A stretch of DNA of 64,000 nucleotides from Vanilla planifolia (taxonomy: Eukaryota; Streptophyta; Magnoliopsida; Asparagales; Orchidaceae): the NCBI GenBank assembly GCA_023846275.1, contig CM043875.1:7328626-7392625 (forward strand), read 5' to 3'. The notes below the pieces were generated by a model that was not told the origin of the DNA, ran no database searches, and worked only from the letters and a program-made list of their open reading frames with translations. The position numbers and the translations under genes were made by a program. Below, one piece after another: positions 41,501 to 53,081 of the stretch (positions are counted from its first letter, which is position 1; the number at the start of each line of letters is the position of its first letter).

Positions 41501-43649
41501 CTCTGATTTCCTTAGTATAGGCCATGTAATCTGATGTCTTATTTATCAAATGAAGTAGGAAGAATGCATTTAGTAAAATTAATTAATTATTTTGTCTATT
41601 TGAAAACTTTATCCTTAACTACCTAAATGTTGCAAGAAGGATGAATGCAGCTAAATTGGTTTGTTTTGATTATTAGATTCTTGATCAAACTTTTTTCTTT
41701 GTTAATGTTTGATTCTTCTCACTTGTTTCAAATAATTTCACACATACACACATATATATATATATATTAAAAAATTTTAATAGAAGATACATGAAACTAA
41801 ATACAGTTTTGTAATGTGGATGTTATAATAGTGTCCTAATAATTAAACCATACTAATCTATCAACTTTGGACTCTAATATTGAAGTGTCCTTTTTACTCG
41901 ATAATAAAATAAATTATTAAAATATTAGGAAAAATTAAAATATAAATCAAGATAGGTGACACTAATCAACCACTTGGGCAATGATAATGACAAAATTCAA
42001 TTTTCAAAACCATTTTTTATAGTTAAATAAATTATATAAAGTATAAAACAACAATAGTAATTATAACGTACATCTTTTCAATGCTCTTATATAAAGCATG
42101 CTGTTGATTTGCAAATAAATGCCATGCTTCCTCTTATTTACATATAAATATCAACATATCATGTTTTTTAATATTATATTTTATATTTTCATGAATATTC
42201 TTTAATTATTTTTTTTTTTTTTAATCATTTTTCATTTTTTTCAAAATAATTAGGTTCACCTTTAGATGATTATTATCCTAGTTCTACGAGATGCCTTATC
42301 TCGTATATATTTGATGTCTCATCATCTTACATTAATGTCAGTCCAGGACAATATCATGGCCAATCGATAATTTTAATCAATATCGATCTAAGCTTCGCAC
42401 CTAGTTAAGCTCAGTGCAATGTCGTAGCTATGACTCATGTCATCTTAGCTCGTCAAATCCTACACAAAGTACTAACTATACTTGAAAAGGAAGTCTAATG
42501 TCAGTGACATCATTTATATCTTTGTATAATCCCAAACGTGTGTTAGTCAAACCATACACAGTGTATTAGCTACGACTCATCATTTAAGGATAATGTTATT
42601 GAAAAAAATATTTCATTTCTTATATTGTATGATCATGTCAGTTAAAATTGTTGTATATGATTTCTTTCATTTTTTTTGTATTTATTTTTTTTTTGTTCTT
42701 AATTTTTTTATTTTTTTTAATATTTCAATATGTCTATACAAAAATGTATCACGTACATACAAATGTTTTATTCTTATAGTATATATAAAGTTATGTCAAT
42801 TGTATATCATATTAACATAAGTCCCTTAGTAAACGATGTCATATTGTTATGTTTGAATTAATACATTTTCATTAGTACATAATAATAATTTATACTATAG
42901 CTAATCTAATTTATCTAATTTTTTTGAGATTGTTATTTTTTTTAAAAAAAAAATTCTCTAACTTAAGACAATCAGATTATATGCACAAATTCATCATAAT
43001 ATGATCACTTTTCTATTAGTAGCATGCTATCTAATTCTCATTTTGCTTAATTTACATAACACCCATTTTTACTACTTTGCGTAGCTTGGACGTACTTTGC
43101 ATTAGAGTCGACATATCGTTTATTTGGTATCAACAAATGATCTATTGGCTTCTCGAAGAATTGTCTATTTACTTTGACATGCTTTTTGTCCACTTGATAT
43201 ACTATACACCCAAAGCTCGATGTACTATCTATTGAGTTGGCACATTGTACATCTGGGCTTGACGTACTATATGTTAGCTCGGCAAATCTTATCTCATGCA
43301 AACAATTTTAAATCAGACCAATTATAAAATATCAAATTTATTTATTAAAATATTAGTGTTTAACATAAACTTATCATATATAGAAACAACTTCTTACAAA
43401 GACAATTAGATATTTTTGTTTCTCATGTTTTTGCATTTTGCACTTCTAAGTAGATTAAACTCTTTCAAAAGCGTTTTCTTTTTGAATTTTTTTCTTGTTT
43501 CTTCTTGCAGATACCTGATTGCTTGTCACACAACGGATTACCATCGTCCGATGCTTTTCTTCAACACGCTTGCTGTGATCGTGCTTGTCGTCGCCAAGTT
43601 TCCCAACATGCACAAGGTTCGCATATTCGGGATTAACGCAGGCCTTTAG
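24993..43649 (+). CDS. ORM: ORMDL family protein (ORM1-like), three exons
   Basis: Encodes a complete 157-aa ORMDL protein, an ER multi-pass membrane subunit that restrains serine palmitoyltransferase and so tunes sphingolipid synthesis. Exons: 24,993-25,178 (codons 1-62), 31,132-31,280, and 43,511-43,649 (stop TAG 43,647-43,649). Splice sites are canonical: GCT|GTATGT, TTTTTAAG|GTC, CCTT|GTAAGT, CTTCTTGCAG|ATAC; the second intron splits a Leu codon after its second base. Family signatures are intact: VPPTDLNKNTEWFMYPGVW, SVFGCTPGMAW, HWKKGTPF, LTWWEQMDNGKQLTRNRKF, HTTDY, and the C-terminal KFPNMHKVRIFGINAG. Hydrophobic segments lie around residues 29-46, 52-66, 108-119 and 127-142. The start sits in a good plant context (ATGGCG). 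Length equals the family norm, with no lesions. The introns are unusually long (5,953 and 12,230 bp) because of transposon insertions. The N-terminal MAKLYVQAVPP is monocot-like. Confidence 0.96.
26521..26564 (+). repeat. A44 homopolymer tract
   Basis: Forty-four consecutive A residues immediately before a GC-rich block. It could be the poly(A) tail of a + strand retro-insertion ending here, but no SINE or LINE body is recognisable upstream. Lysine-rich open frames through it are artefacts. Confidence 0.95.
26726..26858 (+). repeat. GC-rich 44-bp minisatellite
   Basis: Two tandem 44-bp units (26,726-26,769 and 26,770-26,813) differ at only two positions. They are built from 7-10 bp subunits of the GACCCGC/GACCCGCGCC type, and degenerate 10-bp units plus a CCG run continue to about 26,870. 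It is strikingly GC-rich amid an AT-rich intron. Confidence 0.85.
26930..27630 (+). repeat. LTR-like block with TATA motif
   Basis: This follows the GC-rich block. CTATATAAGGGG at about 27,041-27,052 is a strong TATA box, followed by text resembling an LTR R/U5 region. Possible end near CCTACATCA (27,620-27,628). A GGTTGGTGCC word near 27,500 could be a primer-binding site. I found no second copy or coding region, so a solo LTR or the start of a degenerate element are both possible. Confidence 0.3.
32970..34280 (-). repeat. Gypsy 3' LTR
   Basis: Aligns by eye with 39,255-40,365. Shared words include gaataatgcatgg, tatatcattatctatca, cgtggcccttaatctaggtg, cgtatggtctc and gcattgtgcaat, in the same order. 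This copy has about 80 extra bases near 34,130-34,210. The pair is clearly diverged, indicating great age. Confidence 0.75.
34830..34930 (-). pseudogene. Gypsy integrase remnant
   Basis: Minus-strand text ENYILLIEFTYNNSFQVSIG followed by LTSYE matches the chromovirus integrase region around the conserved E-F-A-Y-N-N-S motif. It is a fragment with stops close by. Confidence 0.75.
36540..36970 (-). pseudogene. Gypsy reverse transcriptase remnant
   Basis: Minus-strand translation gives LNKGFIHTDVSP, then ETPIFFVKKND, YTDNYKFNKLTIKNKYLIP and, near 36,580-36,545, FVIVFIDDILMY. This is the Ty3/gypsy RT core with the [YF]-x-DD catalytic box, here FIDD. Stops interrupt it, for example one replacing the Trp after VSP. 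Confidence 0.85.
37740..38430 (-). pseudogene. Gypsy gag remnant with CCHC zinc knuckle
   Basis: On the minus strand, 37,799-37,758 encodes an intact knuckle CFNCGELNHLARAC (C-x2-C-x4-H-x4-C). Upstream, patches such as YKAVDYVKLVKHAKLMEQDL fit the C-terminal half of Retrotrans_gag. Frames are short and broken. Confidence 0.7.
39255..40365 (-). repeat. Gypsy 5' LTR
   Basis: Partner of 32,970-34,280 with the same order of shared words. It lies at the 5' side of the minus-strand gag. Confidence 0.75.
40420..41650 (-). pseudogene. Second gypsy gag copy outside the 5' LTR
   Basis: Minus-strand translation shows TREESASLTQKEKIMIDYEYK and then FTSM (about 41,380-41,280), the same gag motif as elsewhere in the window, and a Gly/Arg-rich patch GRGFGRSRGA near 40,770. 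The stretch at 41,140-41,250 aligns with 38,080-38,170 of the main element, with matching words agttta, taatcta and cgaaacat. It therefore belongs to a related copy, joined directly to the LTR at 40,365, with its pol missing. A nested insertion or a collapsed tandem pair would explain this. Confidence 0.6.
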
Positions 43650-44797
43650 CAAGCCAGGATTGGAGTCTGTGATTCTCCAAAGAACGCGAGTCATGGATGT
43701 TTAATCGAGATGACATTGCCATTGGAGAGGAAGAAGAGATCATTTGTAAGTGTTTGTTTAAATGCGTAGAGAAAGGGTTCTAATTTGTTGTTGTGAGAGA
43801 GTGAATGTTGTCATGTTGTTGATACTTGAAACTTAAAATCATCTTTTACTCATACTGTTCTATACACCTAAGACCAGAAACAACACCATCACTTAGGAAA
43901 TTAGAGGTATTTTAGTGAAAAGTATAGCAATTGGGTGATGCTATGGGTTGAATTCTTAGCTATTAATGAAATGTGTAGAGATATTTAGAATAATGGCATT
44001 TTATTTCATATAAATGATGTAAAGTACATGCAAAGAAAGGGTATCTTTGATCTAGTATTGAAGATTTTGGACTAGGATTTTCATATTGAGGAGTGTTGAA
44101 GTTTTGAACTAAGATTTCTAGATTGATTAGATAAGATATTAGTAGATGATTTGATATATATAATCTAGAAGGCTTTTTTGGGTATTTCAATTTGTCAAGA
44201 TCCTCATAAATATTATTGAAAAGATATTATTTTAGGCATTAAAGACATCAGGGTTTAATAAATATATATATATTTGTGATATAGAATATCTTTTTTTAAA
44301 ACATCTATTTGAAGCATATTTAGAGAAGTTTCTTTTTAATTATAAAAGTTATTATTGAATAAAGTATAAAACCAAACTAGGCCCAATTTTAGGGTGTTTA
44401 TGCCAATCACTTAGGTTGGCTTCACAAAGTTGTATAAGATTTGGAGTTCCATAGTTTGTATGTTTGGTTAATTTTATTGTAATACAAACGTGTTGGTTTG
44501 GTTACATAAGGAGTATTTTGTCATGATTGATTATAACAAATCTTCTTGAAATATCATAAATCTTCTCATGATTGAAAAATGTTTGTTGCTAAAAAAGTGT
44601 TGAATTTTTTTAAAAAACTCAAATCTATTTCTCTAATAAATCAATAATCAATTATAAACATGTTGATGGAACATGCTCTTATATCAAAAGTAATATAGGC
44701 ATGTGAAGATGGTATTAAAAACCATGTCAGCATAAGAGATAGCATTGGTTGGGAAGTGTATGACTGGTTTTGTTGGTTGTTGATGACAAGGTGCTTG

Positions 44798-44821
44798 GAG
44801 AGAGAGAGAGAGAGAGAGAGA
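44798..44821. repeat. (GA)12 microsatellite
   Basis: Perfect GA dinucleotide run. Confidence 0.95.
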
Positions 44822-46842
44822 TCAACATTGAAGAAATACAAGTGGTCATATCCAAGAAAGGTAATTTAGATTTAGATGTGAGGTGAAGGTGGCAAGGATT
44901 GGGCTATATAAGATTTGGAAGCAAAAGTAGAACACATGGATGAAGGTTGCATGTAGGGAGGTTTAGTAGGCAAGTGAGGTGGCAAACTAATAGAATTGAT
45001 CAAGAAAAGGGAGATGTTGAAGGATTGATGGAAGAGGAATGGTGTTGAATCACGATCCAATAGGAAGTGGGTTAGCATATGTTTTTATAGGAAATTTCTT
45101 TTATATGCACGTGTACCAAAATACCTAGACAGTCTCCAATGTTCACAATACTAATATAAGTCATTATGTATTCAACATTGTAATAGATTTGTTGCTCTAA
45201 GATGGGACTAAAAGTGATGTGATAGAGCTTATATAAGTCATTATGTATTCACCATTATAATATGACAACTTTTTATACTAGTTGAGCTTATTAATGATCA
45301 TGTATTAACCTATGTATTTTAATAAGAAATATTTTATAATAGTTAATTTTGAAAGTCATTGTATATCATACATTCAATAACATAAATTTGCTCTTGATTA
45401 ACAAAATAAGATAAAATTAAATGAAAACTAAATATAACATTCATGAATTGAACTTGAATCTAGATTGAATCAACTCGAGATTATATCGTAAACAATCCTA
45501 AATGACAAACCTTTACTCGAGACATCCATCCACATAGATTTCTCTTTAAGTGAAAGCCACATTAAAAATTGCTATTAACTATAATAACTTTCTTTTATTC
45601 TCTTTATTTTTTTAATTTTGAAAATGATGTGTTACATCAATTTAAAGGAGGTTGGCCATAAATTTGGTATCACATTATTTTAATTTGATGAGAAACACAT
45701 AATATATTTACAATCATCATCCAAAAAAACATTTTAATTTGATAAATTTCAATCATATAACAATTTGTATAGGTGCACCTTAATTGGGCCATCTTTTATA
45801 CCCTCAAGTCAAAAAAGAAATGAACTTTACTTTCTTTTTTTGTGTTATCAATTAAATAATTAGCTTGGTGATTCTTATGCATCTTCTAAGCACACTTGTA
45901 TATATGTATAAACCCATGCCCCTCATAAAGTTTGCCAATTTATTATTAAAGTGTTGCGTATTTACCAAGTAACATCGATTGATGGGTTAATTTTACCATC
46001 CCAAGCTTTAATAATTTTAAAAAAAAATTATTATTTATAAAAAAGAAATGTGGTTCACAGTTAATTGGTTCACCAAGTCGAAGTAATAAGATATTTTTTA
46101 ATTTTTTATTTCTTATAAACTTATTTTTATAAGCATTTTCATGGTGGGTAAATATGACATCAAAATAAATCGAAAGGGAGAAATGATGTCCATTTTGCCT
46201 CAAAATTCAAACGTTGAACTTGTAATGGTCAAGATTTTTCAATATGTGATAAATGCTTACGTGAGGAGTTTGACAATTTCTTATTTGATTAGCCGCATTG
46301 GACAGCTGTTGGAACTAGCAATTGAGTCAAGATAAATAGGTAAAGGAAGATAACATTATCTATGGTTTGGAAAACAACATTATCTTAGATGATGAAATTT
46401 TGTTGCCTTATATCTAAGGTTTGGAGAAGAACAATATTAGAGATTATTACATTAGGATTAAAGGAATTAATATTATTGATTATAATAGTTTAATCATAGC
46501 TATGAAGCATAAGAGAATGATTAGAGTATGTGATTGTTATATATTAAATGTTTTACTAACTAATTTAGAAATCCTTGCTGGCCTTCCATCCTAAAAGTCT
46601 AACTAAGACATGGAAGGGAAGAATTAATGCGAGCAAGGAGAAGACAAAGGGTACGTAGATTTGGAAGAAAAGTTTACTCTTGGTGAAGTCTTCTTTAGAA
46701 TCACAAGGTAAGATAAATCTTAAGATCATATGATTAAACTTAGTTAATTTAAGAATAAGTAAATGACTATCTTTCTAAGTAATTGGTTGTGATTTATGTG
46801 GATTCATATTATGCTTTGAATGATTTTCACATTTCTATGATT

Positions 46843-47001
46843 CTTAATGATAAATTGATAAAATTTGCCTTAATCAAGACTTGTTGGTATTAGCATGTTT
46901 AATTTTCTCATAATTGATCTCTTTATGAAATCATGTTACAAGAAATTCATGTTTAATTTTCCACTTACCCGAGATATTATTATTAAGTTTTTATTCGTAG
47001 A
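46843..47001 (+). repeat. Direct repeat copy 1 (~160 bp)
   Basis: Matches 47,928-48,088 in order and spacing: cttaat-ataaatt-ataaaa, tgcct-aa, aagacttgt-ggtat, agcatgttt, aattcatgttta, ttattattaagttttttattc-like text. About 75-80 percent identical by eye. The copies start 1,085 bases apart. Confidence 0.7.
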
Positions 47002-47927
47002 TCCAACAACTCCGGTTGATCCCACTTAACGACTAATGCTTTGGACATTATTTAAGCAATTGAGTAAGCATTTTGGAAGGAATTTTTTAAGCCATTTGGA
47101 AGAGCTTCTTAATCTGTTTGATAGTAACTTTTGAAATAATTTTTTTCTTGACTTTCTAAGGGTTATAATCAAACATTTTTTTTATAAATATCTAATCATT
47201 ATGATTGAAATGATGAACTAATGTGAACAAATTTTTGAGATCTCAAAAAACTGTTATGTGATATTCTACTATCATAAATTATCCTAATAATACATTATGG
47301 CTTAGCTCTTTTCAAAACGTCAAATTCTTGCACTTAAGCCTACTAGTTTCAAGGTTTCAATTTGTTACTTCTTTTCATAGTTTTGAGCTCATTGTGTCTT
47401 GCTCTATTTATCAACAAATGTTAGAAGTTATAAGTTTTTAACAAATTTTTTTCTCTTGTTTTATTTTTTTCTTTTGGATTAGATGACTCGACATTTAAGA
47501 AAGCCTAAGTTCGATTTGATATTGTAAAAATTTGAGTTACAGTTTAGTTTGCAAAAGCACAGGTTATAATTGACCCTACAAAAGCTAGTAGATTAGAGGT
47601 GAACTGTAAGAAAAATCTCAAATTGTAAACTTCTCAATAGTGATATTTTTTCAACCTCAATTGGGGGATGGATAAAAATTCTAGTTTGAATTGAACCATC
47701 TAAAATTTTTTATGCACTATTTTAATCTTAATTTTTTATTTTTTCAATCATAAAAATTAAAAATTAATATATATAAAATCAAAGTTTTCTACAAACATAA
47801 AATTATTTCTATAAACAAATTAAAAAATAAATATAATCTAAAAATAACAAAAATATTTTAAAAGTCACAATTCACCTCTGCTGTAGAATTTGCATATTTG
47901 TTTTTTTTTTCACACCCTTCCATGAAT

Positions 47928-48088
47928 CTTAATAATAAATTAATAAAATATGCCTCAACTAAGACTTGTCGGTATAAGCATGTTTTAGTTATCTCTTGAT
48001 CGATCTCATTATGAAAGTTTACTTGAAGCAATTCATGTTTAGTTTTTCACTTATCTGAGAGGTTATTATTAGGTTTTTATTCTTAGAT
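47928..48088 (+). repeat. Direct repeat copy 2 (~160 bp)
   Basis: Partner of 46,843-47,001. The pair may be LTR ends of a decayed element or a local duplication. Confidence 0.7.
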
Positions 48089-51057
48089 ACTTGATGATAT
48101 TGAGATTCATTATTGTTGTTTTCAAGATATAAAAATTTATGAATTTTAAGATGATTTAAATTACTACAATCACTTTACCTAAGTTTGGCATGCTTTTAAA
48201 ATTATTATAATTTATAATTCGAACATGTGGTAATTGCACATGAAATTAAGAATTAAATATATATTATTAATGGCATATGGTTTTGATAATATGATAAGTA
48301 AAGCCATGAATTGAGAATTGCTTAAAACATATTCTATTTATTTAATATCTTTTAGACTACTCACATAATTCTCTAAATCGCTATATAAGGTGATAACTTA
48401 TAGCCTAAGAGACTATAAAATTACTTAGGCTAAGTCGAATAACAAATGAGTCATTTATGTAACTCATGTAAACCAAGATTAATGAGTTTTTCATGTTCTG
48501 AAAGGATGCCTTATGGTAAAACTAAGATGTGACTTGGGTAAGAGCTCAAGAATAATCAAATAGATAAAATAGTTCTAGATAAAACTCCAAATAATACTAA
48601 GGCAAAAACTAATCAATAAAAGAAAATTTCTAGATTTATTAAATTATCCAAACTATATTCAAGGTTTAAAGGTAACTTAAAAACATTTCAAATTTACAGT
48701 AAGGTTCTCGAATGATTGATTTAGGGACTCTAAAAAAATCCTAGAAATACTCAGTTATTAGATAATAGTGATTTGAATTAATGTCATTATGTTAAGTAGG
48801 GTAGCTTTAGTTGGAGACACTCTTTTAATATAGTGGAAACGGATTGTTAATTTTTTTTAGCTATGTCATGGCTTAGAAAAGAAGCATTGGGTTATATGGT
48901 TATGTCATGTCTTAAAAAAATTGTTGATTTATATGTTGATAAACCTTGACTAAGGTTGTATAGGGTTGGAAGTAATTTCAAATCTTGTTGGGTTATTGTG
49001 CATCAAATTGGTTTCATCATGCATTCATCTAGTTACTTATTGCATAACATGTATAATTATAATGCAAAACTAATATTGATTTATATTAATTATACATCAT
49101 TATTGTATTACTTTAGATTAGGCATGATTTTTATAATATGACTTAAGATTTCTTATTAAGCTATGATTCACATACTTTATTTTCTTATATGCAAGATCAA
49201 GGAGGCAAGATATGCATAAGAGTATGATTTGGATAGTTGTTGATCACTTAATATTTCTATTTATTTGCTTTTGTTTAGAAGTAAGCTATTGATATTTTAA
49301 TTTAAGGGTATAATAATTAGAATTTTATTTTATATTAGATTTTATTGATAGACCTTTATTATATTAAACTTATTTGAAGGACATTAGTATTGGATATTTT
49401 CTTGTCATTTATGTAATTTCTTACAAATCTTATAATTTTGTGCATATGTATTATTCGTATGTTGCATATTATATTGGTGTATTGTATGTATCATTGTAGT
49501 TGAAAAACTATCATAGCGCAAGATGAATCGATTCCTAAGTCATATGGATAATCATCTTGGAGTTTGGTTCATTGTGGGCAACACAATATGAGCTTGATGA
49601 TTAGATTGGAAGATTGTGACTCTCAATATGAATATTAAGCTCAATGGATTAAAGGGTAATTGGGCAAATGTAATGACGCATATAAGGGTTGTTGCACTCA
49701 ATGACAAAAAAATTATGTGTAACATAACGAGATGCATAGAGACAAAAGCATTTTTTACTTTGTAAAAATAAGAAAAAGTAAAACTATAATAAATAGAGAT
49801 ATTAAATAAGCTCCTATTTCGACAAATGGAATAGAATCCTATGTGAAGACTAAGCAAATAAACTTGCTTAATAAAATATAAAATTGTAGCTGTTAAATTC
49901 CATACACTATGTTTAATTAGAAAGATTTCCTTCGTGTTTTACATGTATAGCTCCTCATTTTATCGATTGACTATTCACCTTTATTTCGTGATATAACAAT
50001 AATTTGATTATAATCTTATGTATGACTCATTACCTAATAATTAAGACATTCTATTGACTAATTTGTGAGTGTCTACACTAAGTCTTTGTATTAATGAAAA
50101 GATCTTAACACATATCATAATTAGTGTCAAAGTTGGGTGAATGAATGATTAAGTAATGTTAAGCTCCAATAGATTGTCTAAGAATAGATGCATGTTAAGA
50201 GATTAATCATACAAAAATATTTTATTATTTATTTTATTATATTTAATATTCTATACTAGTTTATATTATCAAACAAAATAATAATCAAAATAAATAAACT
50301 TTTAATTAACAAAAATTTAGTAAAGTCAAATTCACTCACTTCCACGTGCATGCTTATGACAAAATAAAAATTATGAACGCATGAGGACATCAGCAAGGCT
50401 AGTCTAGGATTTTCAAAGTGATTAAATAATAAAAAAAAATAAAAAAGAATATTTTGAACGACTTTAAAAAAATAATATTTACTAAAACAATCATTTAAAA
50501 AACAAACTTTCTATTAAAAAAACCATTTTAAATAGGGACACGAAAAAAAAATTTGTGTTGAAGCCGCCTTCGTAAAAAATATTTTAAAATTAGACATATT
50601 CTAAACATATTTAGACGGTCTCCACATTATAAATATTTTTATATCAAAAACAATTCTTTAATTCAAATTTTTAATAATTTTTTGTGTAAAATGTGATGCT
50701 TAATGGCATTTTTTAATTTTTAATTATCACTTTTGTTTGGTTTTCCAAGACCAAATCGCTTCTTGTGTTTGAAAGCACTCAAAACAGCTTAGCTTTCTGC
50801 ATGCCAGCCTCACAAAGTCATTCATTCATTTTTAAGTCATTTCGGCTAAGTTAAGTTCTCCAAGGTCGATCTCACAAATATGAAATTTTTTAATTTTTGA
50901 AAAATCATTTTTTTAATTACAAAACCTTAGTTTCGTATGACGTTCGTAAAATATAATTAAAATATTTTTCATCACGTGTATTATGCGAATATACACGGTC
51001 AAGGAGATTTAAAAAAAATAACAAATACTTTAAAAACCTTCACGGTCGGTTGCTCTT

Positions 51058-51065
51058 TATATAAA
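51058..51065 (+). promoter_or_regulatory. TATA box of the MYB gene
   Basis: TATATAAA, a perfect plant TATA element, lies about 195 bases before the MYB start codon. CACGTG G-boxes lie upstream at 50,343-50,348 and 50,973-50,978, and one (51,173-51,178) lies between the TATA box and the ATG. A weaker TACATAAAG at 51,199-51,207 is an alternative. The predicted leader includes a four-codon upstream frame (ATG GAA ATT TAA, 51,160-51,171). Confidence 0.6.
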
Positions 51066-51257
51066 GGCCGATCTGTCTCGTCCTCACAACACCCATTCTT
51101 GACTGGTACTCGAAGAAATAAATAACAATTAAAAGTAAAAAAGATAAGTAATAAATTAAATGGAAATTTAAACACGTGGAAACGTACGGCTTGGAGGCTA
51201 CATAAAGCGAGCAGCCAACTAGGGTTTTCAATTTGAAGTGAACGAAAGAGAAGAAAC

Positions 51258-52154
51258 ATGGGAAGGTCTCCTTGTTGTTCCAAGGTTGGCCTACACAGAG
51301 GACCATGGACTACAAGAGAAGATGCATTGCTTACCATCTATATCCGAACCCATGGCGAAGGAAACTGGAGGTCTCTTCCCAAGAAAGCAGGTAATTATAA
51401 CATAACATATTTATATATATGTTTGTTTATTCTTAGCTTGGATGTTGCTGAGATGGAGGATGATGCTGCAGGACTGCTTCGATGTGGAAAAAGCTGCAGG
51501 CTGAGATGGATGAACTATCTCCGGCCCGACATCAAGAGGGGAAACATCGGCGCCGAGGAGGAGGACCTCATCGTCCGCCTCCACTTTCTTCTCGGCAATC
51601 GTTGGTCCCTCATCGCCGGCAGAATCCCTGGGCGCACGGACAACGAGATCAAGAACTACTGGAACACCCACCTTAGTAAGAAGCTCCGAAAGCAGGGCTT
51701 CTCTCTGAGGGAAGCACCCCGTCGATCCAAGAGACCAAACAACAACAATAACAATAATAAAAATGGCCTGAGTGACGATAGAGCGTCAGAGATGGAGGAT
51801 CAAGGGCCCAAAATCTATGCACCCAAGCCGATCCGTTTCCTGCCGAGGTTGGGGGAAGTTAGCGAGACGAGGATGGAGTCATCAGATGCAAGCAGCAGCG
51901 ACTCACCGGATGGTGATCGGCTGGGATTGGGTTGGAGTCCTGCGACAGGAGATGGTGATGATGGGTTGTTTCAGATCGGAGGTTTTGAGCATCAAATGAA
52001 TTATAACCAATTGGAGTTTGGCATAGATCAGTATTATGGCCTATCTTTGCAAGCTGATGATGGACAACTCGAGAGAGTCTATTTAGAGTACTCAGAGCTG
52101 TTGCAATCCCAAGTGGAAATGGATCTGTTTCAAGAGTCAACAATAGTACTGTAG
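51258..52154 (+). CDS. R2R3-MYB transcription factor, MYBPA1/MYB5-like, two exons
   Basis: Exon 1 is 51,258-51,390 and exon 2 is 51,472-52,154 (stop TAG). The 81-bp intron sits at the conserved first R2R3-MYB site, splitting the Gly codon between LPKKA and LLRCGKSC. The spliced protein is 271 aa: N-terminal [18 protein letters not shown]2 at about 14-63 and R3 at about 66-116, ending WNTHLSKKL. The R3 bHLH-partner signature [DE]Lx2[RK]x3Lx6Lx3R is met exactly at D76-R95. The usual second intron in R3 is absent. The C-terminus has an Asn run, a basic YAPKPIRF patch, an acidic/Ser region and no EAR repressor motif. The MYB repeat is closest, from memory of families, to the PA1-type activators of proanthocyanidin/flavonoid genes; general MYB5-like or subgroup 4-related roles cannot be excluded. 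It is a nuclear DNA-binding protein, probably acting with bHLH and WD40 partners. Without splicing, the frame would still be open through the intron. Confidence 0.93.
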   Translation: MGRSPCCSKVGLHRGPWTTREDALLTIYIRTHGEGNWRSLPKKAGNYNITYLYICLFILSLDVAEMEDDAAGLLRCGKSCRLRWMNYLRPDIKRGNIGAEEEDLIVRLHFLLGNRWSLIAGRIPGRTDNEIKNYWNTHLSKKLRKQGFSLREAPRRSKRPNNNNNNNKNGLSDDRASEMEDQGPKIYAPKPIRFLPRLGEVSETRMESSDASSSDSPDGDRLGLGWSPATGDGDDGLFQIGGFEHQMNYNQLEFGIDQYYGLSLQADDGQLERVYLEYSELLQSQVEMDLFQESTIVL

Positions 52155-52639
52155 ATGTATGATAAGCTAAAGCTTTGGTCATCTACTGTTGGTTGCTTGC
52201 CTGTGCCTTTTTTTGCATGGATGCAAAGTTTATAAGAACTTGTTTAATAGCATGATGTCAAGAAACATTTGTTCTGAAAAACTGCAAACAAAGGGCATGA
52301 AGAACCATTTTCCTTGTAAGCTTTCTTCTTCCCAACCTAAAATGATGTTAATTTTGGTGTAATGGATAACAGTAGAGTTCAAATTTGCAGTATAAATGAA
52401 CTCTCAAATTTCGCAAAGTCAAAGTGTACGATTAGTCAACATAGAATTGTCAATAACTAGTAAATTAAAACATCGTGTGCCTGAGATTATGACTACTGAG
52501 AGAATAGTCAAAAATAGTCTATCTTTATTTTTGTCTATTTATTGGCATATGTTCTTCTCTTTCTTATTTTTCTCTACTTCTCATGAGATCTCTAAATGAC
52601 AAGTATAGCTCATAAAGCAAGATAGCGCACAAGTTTTTT

Positions 52640-53030
52640 TTTGTAAAAGTATTAGTTATAACACCACCAAAGCTTTTGTAAATATGTTTTGAATCCACCT
52701 GAGTTTGAAATCCTATAATATCTATTTTTGACATATTTGATCATATCTATTTCATAGATATCTTAAATGTTTTTTATTTGAGAATATTTTGAGAGATTCA
52801 TATGTTTTACATAATGTTATAAATACTCTCAATTATTGGAATTTATAAATATCTATATGCTTTTTGCTTATTTTATTGTTTTATTATTCTATAGCATTAT
52901 TTTTTTCATCGTAAATTTTTGTTATTTTTATTCATGAATTTAGTCAAAATCTTTGTGTGAATCATATAATTTTTTTGTTTAAGCATATATGTGATTTTTT
53001 TTTCTTCTTGATTTAATTTTAGCACAACAA
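52640..53030 (+). repeat. Copia 5' LTR (approximate)
   Basis: The homologous core with the 3' copy covers about 52,680-52,870. The likely end is CACAACA at about 53,022-53,028, followed by text faintly like a tRNA-Met primer-binding site. Both limits are uncertain. Confidence 0.5.
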
Positions 53031-53081
53031 ATAGATGCTAGATAAGATTTCATCACAAATATTTTTATCAAAAAAAAAAGG

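Larger units (their letters stand above)
31281..43510 (+). other. ORMDL intron 2 (12,230 bp)
   Basis: GT-AG intron swollen by an antisense Ty3/gypsy element (about 32,970-40,370) and a further antisense gag copy (about 40,420-41,650). The rest (31,281-32,950 and 41,700-43,500) is AT-rich without recognised genes. The acceptor is preceded by a long pyrimidine tract, favouring efficient splicing despite the size. Confidence 0.9.
43650..51000. other. Intergenic AT-rich DNA between ORMDL and MYB
   Basis: No gene recognised. It contains a (GA)n run (44,798-44,821) and a pair of direct repeats (46,843-47,001 and 47,928-48,088). Parts of 46,600-49,200 have the GATTAAG-rich style of the LTR-like DNA at 15-18 kb. 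The ORMDL 3' UTR should occupy the first few hundred bases, but I cannot fix the polyadenylation site. Confidence 0.4.
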
